A stretch of DNA of 56,347 bases from CAYZZU01 sp964483105 (lineage in GTDB: Bacteria > CG2-30-53-67). Each line of letters opens with the position of its first letter. Position 1 is the stretch's first letter. The position numbers and the translations under genes were made by a program. The notes beneath the pieces were generated by a model. It was not told the DNA's origin, ran no database searches, and saw only the letters and a list, made by a program, of their open reading frames with translations. The stretch lies in NCBI GenBank assembly GCA_964483105.1, contig CAYZZU010000016.1:1-56347 (forward strand), given 5' to 3'. This document shows, one piece after another, positions 51,603-56,347 of this stretch.

Positions 51603-53692
51603 ACAAAATCTTCAAGCTGTATCAACGACTTTCCATCAACGCCAAAGTGATCGTGGCTTACATCGGTTTTGTTGTGGTGATCGGGGGGGCCGGGACGCTT
51701 CTGGTGTTTCACAACGAAAAGACGGTGCTTCAGCAGCAGCATATTGCGCTGGCCCGGAACCTCTCCGAAAATGTGCAACCTTTTCTCCTGGTCGGGCACA
51801 AGATGATGCTGAACCAACTGGTTCAGATTGTCGGGCGTTTGACCGGCCTCAAGACCTGTGCCATCATCGATCGGGACGGGACCATCGTCGCGCATACCGA
51901 CATGGCCCTGATCGGAAAGCGTGTGATCGTCGGCCCGGAGGTCCGGAAGGCCTATCGGGAGAAAGGGTACTTTCTGTTTCAGCGGAGCGATCATCCACTG
52001 GAGGGGATCTATGTGGAGGTGGTCAGCCGGAACCGCTACCTCGGGAGTGTCCTCCTGACCTTCCCGCCCTTCACGGTTTCCAGCCTGATGCGGAATCCGG
52101 GGAGAACCACCCGGGAGAGTATACTCATTGTGATCCTCTTTGTGGTTGTTTTCGGTTTGATCGGAGCGGTGATCATCGCCAAACTGATTTCCTATCCCAT
52201 GCAGGTCCTGACCCGGAAGATCTACGATGTTTTCCGGGGGAAATTTCCCGAGAAGCGGATTCCCCGGAACGCGGTCTTGTGCTGGGAGCAACTGGACTGT
52301 CATGAGACCGGCTGCCCTTCCTACCTGAATCGGATGGAACACTGCTGGACTGTGGCCGGGACCTTCTGCCGGGGGAAGGTCCAGGGAGTCTATGCCCAGA
52401 AGATCGGGGACTGCCGGAAGTGTATTGTCTATAAGAAGAATGCGGGAGACGAACTGGCGCAGCTCAATGACGGGTTCGACATCATGGTCCGGGATTTGTT
52501 GTATAACGCGGAGAGGATGAAGGAGGCCAAGGAGGATCTGGAGGAATACGCCCGTCAGCTGGAGAGGGCGAATCGTGAGAATATCGACCTGAAGATCTAT
52601 AATGAACGGATCATCAACAGCCTTTCTTCCGCGGTGATCTCTCTCGACGAGAATCTGATCATTCGGAAATACAACCAGGCCGCGGAGACTATTCTCGGCG
52701 CCGATCTTACGAAACTGATCGGCAAGAACATCGTAGAGGTGGAGAAGACCTGCACCCGGTGCAACAAGTTTTTCGGTTTGATTCTGGAGGCGATCCAGTG
52801 GTATCAGAAGGAGGGCAGCCCGTTGATCGGCCAGGATGTCGCCGGAGCGAAGCCGAACGGGGAGGCCATGACAATCAGTCTGAGTGTTCTCCCGCTCTTT
52901 GGAGATACATCCCGCGAAAAAACGCCCATCATTGTGGTGTTTGAGGATATCACGGAAAAAGAAAAGATGCGGGAGGAGCTGGCCCTCTCCAGGCATCTTG
53001 CGGAGCTGGGCGAGGTGGCGGCCAAGGTGGCCCATGATATCCGCAACCCGTTAAATGCCATTGAGGGGGGAGTCCATTATCTGATTTCGAAATACAGAGA
53101 GGACCACGAGATCCAGAATGTGGGAAACCTGGTCAAGGGACAGGTGGAGCGTCTGAACAACGTGACCTCGGATCTTCTGGAGGTCTCCAAACCGATGACA
53201 CCGAATTTTAACGTCTGTGATTTGAACCGGGTGGCCGACGAGGCGACCTCCTTCCTTCTGGAGGAAATTCGGCTGAACGGCCTGGAGCTGGAAAAACAAC
53301 TGGATCGTTCCATTCCTCCCTTGTGTATCGATCCCAATCAGATTCAGCGGGCGATTATCAACCTCATGCAGAATGCCATAGAGGCCATGGAGGATGGCGG
53401 TATCCTTACGCTTCTGACCCGGAATCAGGAGAATGGCCGGTCCGGTCGTTGCGTCGAACTTGCCGTTCGGGATCAGGGACCCGGTATATCCGACGAGATT
53501 CTGGATTCCATCTTCAAACCCTTTTACACCACCAAGCTCAACGGGACCGGGCTGGGGCTCTCGATCGTCAGGCAGATTATTTCGCAGCATCAGGGGGAGA
53601 TCATCGTGAGAAAGAGCGAGCCCGGACCGGGGACCGAGGTGATCCTGCAACTCCCGGTCGAAATGCGGCTCAAGGACAGGATCCATGTCTAA
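51599..53692 (+). CDS. Membrane sensor histidine kinase with Cys-rich (two-CW) domain and PAS, 697 aa
   Basis: Two membrane segments (about 13-36 and 175-199) flank a periplasmic sensor resembling a small Cache domain (LKTCAIIDRDGTIVAHTDMALIGKRV). After the second segment, residues about 227-280 hold a cysteine cluster (CWEQLDC, C-PSY, CWTVAGTFCRG, C-x2-C) of the two-CW type. Then come a coiled coil, a PAS domain (335-445) containing another CTRC pair, HisKA with phospho-acceptor His479 in AAKVAHDIRNPLNAI, and an HATPase (NLMQNAIEAMEDGG, DQGPGIS, GTGLGLSI). Eight cysteines on the cytoplasmic side could bind a metal or cluster (inference). Overlaps the response regulator gene by 8 bp. Confidence 0.92.
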   Translation: MNKIFKLYQRLSINAKVIVAYIGFVVVIGGAGTLLVFHNEKTVLQQQHIALARNLSENVQPFLLVGHKMMLNQLVQIVGRLTGLKTCAIIDRDGTIVAHTDMALIGKRVIVGPEVRKAYREKGYFLFQRSDHPLEGIYVEVVSRNRYLGSVLLTFPPFTVSSLMRNPGRTTRESILIVILFVVVFGLIGAVIIAKLISYPMQVLTRKIYDVFRGKFPEKRIPRNAVLCWEQLDCHETGCPSYLNRMEHCWTVAGTFCRGKVQGVYAQKIGDCRKCIVYKKNAGDELAQLNDGFDIMVRDLLYNAERMKEAKEDLEEYARQLERANRENIDLKIYNERIINSLSSAVISLDENLIIRKYNQAAETILGADLTKLIGKNIVEVEKTCTRCNKFFGLILEAIQWYQKEGSPLIGQDVAGAKPNGEAMTISLSVLPLFGDTSREKTPIIVVFEDITEKEKMREELALSRHLAELGEVAAKVAHDIRNPLNAIEGGVHYLISKYREDHEIQNVGNLVKGQVERLNNVTSDLLEVSKPMTPNFNVCDLNRVADEATSFLLEEIRLNGLELEKQLDRSIPPLCIDPNQIQRAIINLMQNAIEAMEDGGILTLLTRNQENGRSGRCVELAVRDQGPGISDEILDSIFKPFYTTKLNGTGLGLSIVRQIISQHQGEIIVRKSEPGPGTEVILQLPVEMRLKDRIHV

Positions 53693-55013
53693 GAATTCCA
53701 CGATTCTTGTGATTGACGACGAATCGGCGATCCTGGAGGTGATGAGGCTCAATCTGGTCCGGGAGGGGTTCCAGGTCCACACGGCTCTTTCCGGATCGGA
53801 AGGTCTTGGGATTCTCTCGGAACGGGGCGCGGATGCCGTGCTCGTGGACTACAAGATGCCGCGGATGAACGGGATCGAGTTTATTCAAGAGGCCAGGAAG
53901 AGGTTCCCTGAAGTTCCGTTCATCATGGTTACGGCCTTCGGCAGCATTGAGATGGCCGTCCGCGCCATGAAAGAGGGCGCCTACAACTATCTGACCAAGC
54001 CTTTGAATTACGAGGAAATGATCCTGCTTTTAAGACAGGCGGTGGAAAAGAAACATCTCGTGGAGGATGTCCAAGAACTCAGGAAAGAGGTTCGGAGGAA
54101 CTACCGTTTCGACAAGATTGTGACGAACAACAAAAAGATGTTGGATCTTCTGGATACGGTGGCCGATGTGGCGGAGACCGATGCGACCGTACTGATCCGG
54201 GGGGAGACCGGAACGGGCAAGGAACTGATCGCCAGGGCGATCCATTACAACAGCAGGCGTTCAGGAAAACCCTTTGTCAAGATCAACTGTACGGCCCTCC
54301 CGGATACCCTCCTGGAGACCGAACTTTTCGGACATGTCAAGGGAGCCTTCACCGGGGCGACGAGAAACCGGAAGGGGCGCTTTGAGATGGCGGATTCCGG
54401 GACCCTGTTTTTGGACGAAATCGGTGACATCTCCCCCGGGATGCAGGCCAAACTGCTTCGTGTTCTTCAGGAGAGGGAGTTCGAAAAACTTGGCAGCAAC
54501 GAAACCATGAAGGTGGATGTACGTATCATCGCCTCCACGAACCGGGACATGGAAAAGATGATACAGGAGGGGACGTTCCGGCAGGATCTGTTCTTTCGGT
54601 TGAATGTGGTACCCCTTTTTCTTCCTCCACTCCGCGAAAGAAAGGATGACATCTATCTGCTTGCCAATCGGTTCCTGGAAAAATTCAACCGGAAACACAA
54701 AAAAAAGATCCGGGTGATCCCGTCCGAACTGATGGCGATGCTGCTTGATTACGACTGGCCCGGCAATGTCCGGGAGTTGGAGAACAGTATCGAGCGCGGT
54801 GTGGTCCTGTCCAGGGGAGACTCCCTCGAGGCGCGCCACTTTCAGATGGTTCCGGGCATTCCATTGAAAACTCCAAAGAGTGAAAAAGAGCTGTTAATCG
54901 CACTGGAGAAGAAGTATGCCCGTTTTCCCAACACCCTCTCCATGGTGGCCAGGGAACTCGGGATCAACGCCTCGACCCTCTACCGGAAACGGAAAAAGTA
55001 CGGCCTGGCCTGA
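53685..55013 (+). CDS. NtrC-family sigma-54 response regulator, 442 aa
   Basis: Three modules: a receiver with phosphoacceptor Asp55 (VLVDYKMPRMNG), an AAA+ domain with Walker A GETGTGKE near residue 170, GAFTGA (the sigma-54 contact) near 221, Walker B LFLDEIGD and arginine finger region LRERKDDIY, and a C-terminal Fis-type HTH ending ARELGINASTLYRKRKKYGLA. The sensor upstream is its obvious kinase. A perfect sigma-54 promoter lies 175 bp downstream of its stop codon, so the adjacent exported-protein genes are likely targets. Confidence 0.95.
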   Translation: MSKNSTILVIDDESAILEVMRLNLVREGFQVHTALSGSEGLGILSERGADAVLVDYKMPRMNGIEFIQEARKRFPEVPFIMVTAFGSIEMAVRAMKEGAYNYLTKPLNYEEMILLLRQAVEKKHLVEDVQELRKEVRRNYRFDKIVTNNKKMLDLLDTVADVAETDATVLIRGETGTGKELIARAIHYNSRRSGKPFVKINCTALPDTLLETELFGHVKGAFTGATRNRKGRFEMADSGTLFLDEIGDISPGMQAKLLRVLQEREFEKLGSNETMKVDVRIIASTNRDMEKMIQEGTFRQDLFFRLNVVPLFLPPLRERKDDIYLLANRFLEKFNRKHKKKIRVIPSELMAMLLDYDWPGNVRELENSIERGVVLSRGDSLEARHFQMVPGIPLKTPKSEKELLIALEKKYARFPNTLSMVARELGINASTLYRKRKKYGLA

Positions 55014-55038
55014 TTGGACCTCCTTCCGTATTGCGTCT

Positions 55039-55100
55039 GCACGATACATGCACGACCCGACCGGGCATATCGCACGATCTTTCCCGAACCATTTGCGATA
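55039..55100 (+). promoter_or_regulatory. Phased direct repeats upstream of a sigma-54 promoter, probable activator site
   Basis: GCACGAT/C occurs at 55039-55045, 55050-55056 and 55072-55078, spaced 11 and 22 bp, that is, whole helical turns. An inverted partner follows: TATCGCA (55068-55074) and TGCGATA (55094-55100). The cluster lies about 115-175 bp upstream of the predicted start, where NtrC-type activators bind. It is the only structure I see in 55014-55187. Confidence 0.5.
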
Positions 55101-55187
55101 CCTACCGGAAAATCATTCCCCTTTATTCCCAATCAATTCAAGAGGTTGGATCGTCCATACCTGGTGATTCCCGGATCCGGGCCTGGC

Positions 55188-55203
55188 TGGCACAAAAATT
55201 GCT
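55188..55203 (+). promoter_or_regulatory. Sigma-54 promoter of the DUF3034 gene
   Basis: TGGCAC-N5-TTGCT, a full match to the consensus, with -24 GG (55189-55190) and -12 GC (55201-55202) 10 bp apart. The start would be near 55214, leaving a leader of about 135 bases that holds a good AGGAGG ribosome site. Confidence 0.85.
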
Positions 55204-55350
55204 GAAAGAAACCATGGTCTCAGAATGATCGGGATGGGTGTTCTCATACATCATCCCGCGTAGATCCAGGGGAAAGGGAGGTGATACGAGGTATCGCACA
55301 GGGGGGAATGAACTTCTTGATGTCAAAATGGTCTGGAAGGAGGTACGGGA

Positions 55351-56229
55351 ATGAGGACACTCCATTACGTTTTGCCGGCTTTTTTCTGTGTCATCTGCCT
55401 GATTGCAACATCCGCATTGGCCGGTCCGCCCGTGGTCAACATCGAAGGGGAAGGAGGGGGAGGGCTTGCGCCCTGGGCCTATCTGACCAACCCGCCCGCT
55501 GAGGGGAACCTCTTCGGGAAACCGTCCGTGGGCGCGACCTACATTTTCCCGCAGAATTTCAACGTGAATGTCTATCACATCAACGAGACCATTACCGACC
55601 GGCTGGAGTTGGGCTTCGCCCGCACGGTTTTCGATACAACCAACATCCTGGGAGGGAACGGTTTGAAGATCGGTATCGATGAGGTGACGATGGACACCTA
55701 CCACGCGAAACTCCTGCTTTTCAAGGAAACCGACACGCTTCCCGCGGTTTCGGTTTCCGTGGAATACAAGAAGAATCAGGACGTGAACCATGCGGACAAA
55801 AACGGTGGAGGTGCCTTTGCCGCCGCCGGCATGGACGACGACTCCGGTGTGGATTATTGTCTTTCGCTGACCAAGCTGTACAAGGGGTGGAAGATGCCGA
55901 TCCTGGTCAACCTGGATGGCCGGTACACCAAGGCCGCGCAGACCGGTTACCTCGGATTCAGCAAGGACGGGAATTTCGAGCCGGAAGCCTCGCTGGCCGT
56001 TCTCCCGGAGTCGAACGTGGCGATCGGGCTTGAGTTCCGGGGCAAGCCGAACGAGTACAAGAGCGTTTCCGGGGTCGGGTCATTCCGGGAAGACAACTGG
56101 ACCGATTTTTTCATCGCCTATTTCCCGACTAAGGGGCTTTCGGTTACGGGCGCGGTGGTTAATTTCGGTAATATCGTGAACCGGAATGTGAACACCGGGC
56201 TCTACATGAACATGAAGTATGACTTTTAA
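55351..56229 (+). CDS. Exported DUF3034 outer-membrane-type protein, 292 aa
   Basis: The signal peptide is about residues 1-25 (VLPAFFCVICLIATSALAG). The mature part is beta-strand rich with alternating hydrophobic residues and ends in an aromatic (NTGLYMNMKYDF), like outer-membrane barrels. The start GGGGGLAPWAYLTNPP and the DRLELGFARTVFDT segment match the DUF3034 pattern. Its function is unknown. RBS AGGAGG, 7 bp spacing. It sits under the sigma-54 promoter next to the cytochrome/kinase/regulator set. Confidence 0.85.
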   Translation: MRTLHYVLPAFFCVICLIATSALAGPPVVNIEGEGGGGLAPWAYLTNPPAEGNLFGKPSVGATYIFPQNFNVNVYHINETITDRLELGFARTVFDTTNILGGNGLKIGIDEVTMDTYHAKLLLFKETDTLPAVSVSVEYKKNQDVNHADKNGGGAFAAAGMDDDSGVDYCLSLTKLYKGWKMPILVNLDGRYTKAAQTGYLGFSKDGNFEPEASLAVLPESNVAIGLEFRGKPNEYKSVSGVGSFREDNWTDFFIAYFPTKGLSVTGAVVNFGNIVNRNVNTGLYMNMKYDF

Positions 56230-56249
56230 CCGTTCAGGAGGCACAAGGT

Positions 56250-56347
56250 ATGAAGACAGCATGTAGCCGGGGTGTATTGAAGATCGCAGTTTTGGCGGTC
56301 ATTTTCTTTTCATTTACCCCGTCGCTTTTCGCGGAGGGGCGATACGA
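56250..56347 (+). CDS. Exported protein, N-terminal fragment (cut by window edge)
   Basis: The ATG at 56250 has CAGGAGG about eight bases upstream, 20 bp after the DUF3034 stop. The 32 visible residues are a signal peptide (KIAVLAVIFFSFTPSLFA followed by EGRYD). The remainder is outside the window, so no family can be given. Presumably cotranscribed with the DUF3034 gene. Confidence 0.75.
   Translation, partial: MKTACSRGVLKIAVLAVIFFSFTPSLFAEGRY

Noticed and set aside
51506..53035. 509-codon minus-strand frame opposite the sensor kinase
   Set aside because: Low-complexity antisense translation of a well-supported kinase gene; no start signal.

Overview
The window looks like a piece of chromosome from a free-living Gram-negative bacterium, most plausibly a Desulfobacterota-type (classical deltaproteobacterial) lineage. 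This is inferred from the tmk-holB-ricT-metG-tatD gene order, a pentahaem cytochrome next to a Cys-rich sensor kinase, sigma-54 promoters with NtrC-type activators, PATAN-domain and BY-kinase polysaccharide genes, and an AsmA-like envelope protein. Most of the sequence is GC-rich and densely coded. The clear exception is the AT-rich accessory segment at about 430-1830. I see no rRNA, CRISPR array, prophage or intact insertion sequence.

Region by region. (1) 1-3178 is an accessory island. It holds the start of a PLD-nuclease/helicase gene cut by the window edge, a small-protein plus HTH-protein pair on the minus strand, and an MqsR-like toxin with a zinc-finger/HTH/Panacea antitoxin on the plus strand. 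The two central promoters carry perfect palindromes. (2) 3184-7417 (minus) is DUF502-glmU-glmS for UDP-GlcNAc supply; a 157-bp MITE-like element with a 5-bp target duplication lies between glmU and glmS. (3) 7590-13829 (plus) is tmk-holB-ricT-metG-tatD/radical SAM. (4) 14033-23524 (plus) is a PocR-domain histidine kinase, then a surface-polysaccharide cassette: Wzz/GumC, ExeA-like ATPase, PATAN/receiver protein, a GspE/PilB-like ATPase with altered catalytic motifs, and a BY-type tyrosine kinase. (5) 23551-28893 (minus) is a ferredoxin followed by a probable glucosylglycerate/mannosylglucosylglycerate compatible-solute cluster (GpgS-like, two paralogous glycosyltransferases, an MPGP-type phosphatase) and a lone receiver.

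(6) 29137-34571 (plus) holds a DUF1573 protein, an alpha/beta hydrolase, gpsA, a Na/phosphate symporter-PhoU fusion and larB. (7) 34619-40047 (minus) holds nif3-zinc ribbon-rnhA, a tRNA with CAU anticodon that has its own promoter and terminator, and guaB-guaA. (8) 40365-50784 (plus) holds a large AsmA-like protein, glnB-glnA behind a sigma-54 promoter with an NtrC-like upstream site, dnaE and accA. (9) 50856-56347 (plus) is a translationally coupled cytochrome, sensor kinase and sigma-54 response regulator, followed by a perfect sigma-54 promoter with helically phased upstream repeats in front of a DUF3034 outer-membrane-type protein and a second exported protein cut by the window end.

Taken together the housekeeping genes cover cell-wall precursors, replication, translation, purine and nitrogen assimilation. 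The parts most worth attention are the redox-type signalling block at the right end, the polysaccharide cassette with its degenerate secretion ATPase, the compatible-solute cluster and the left-hand toxin-antitoxin island. Promoters, operators and start codons were read by eye against consensus and are predictions.
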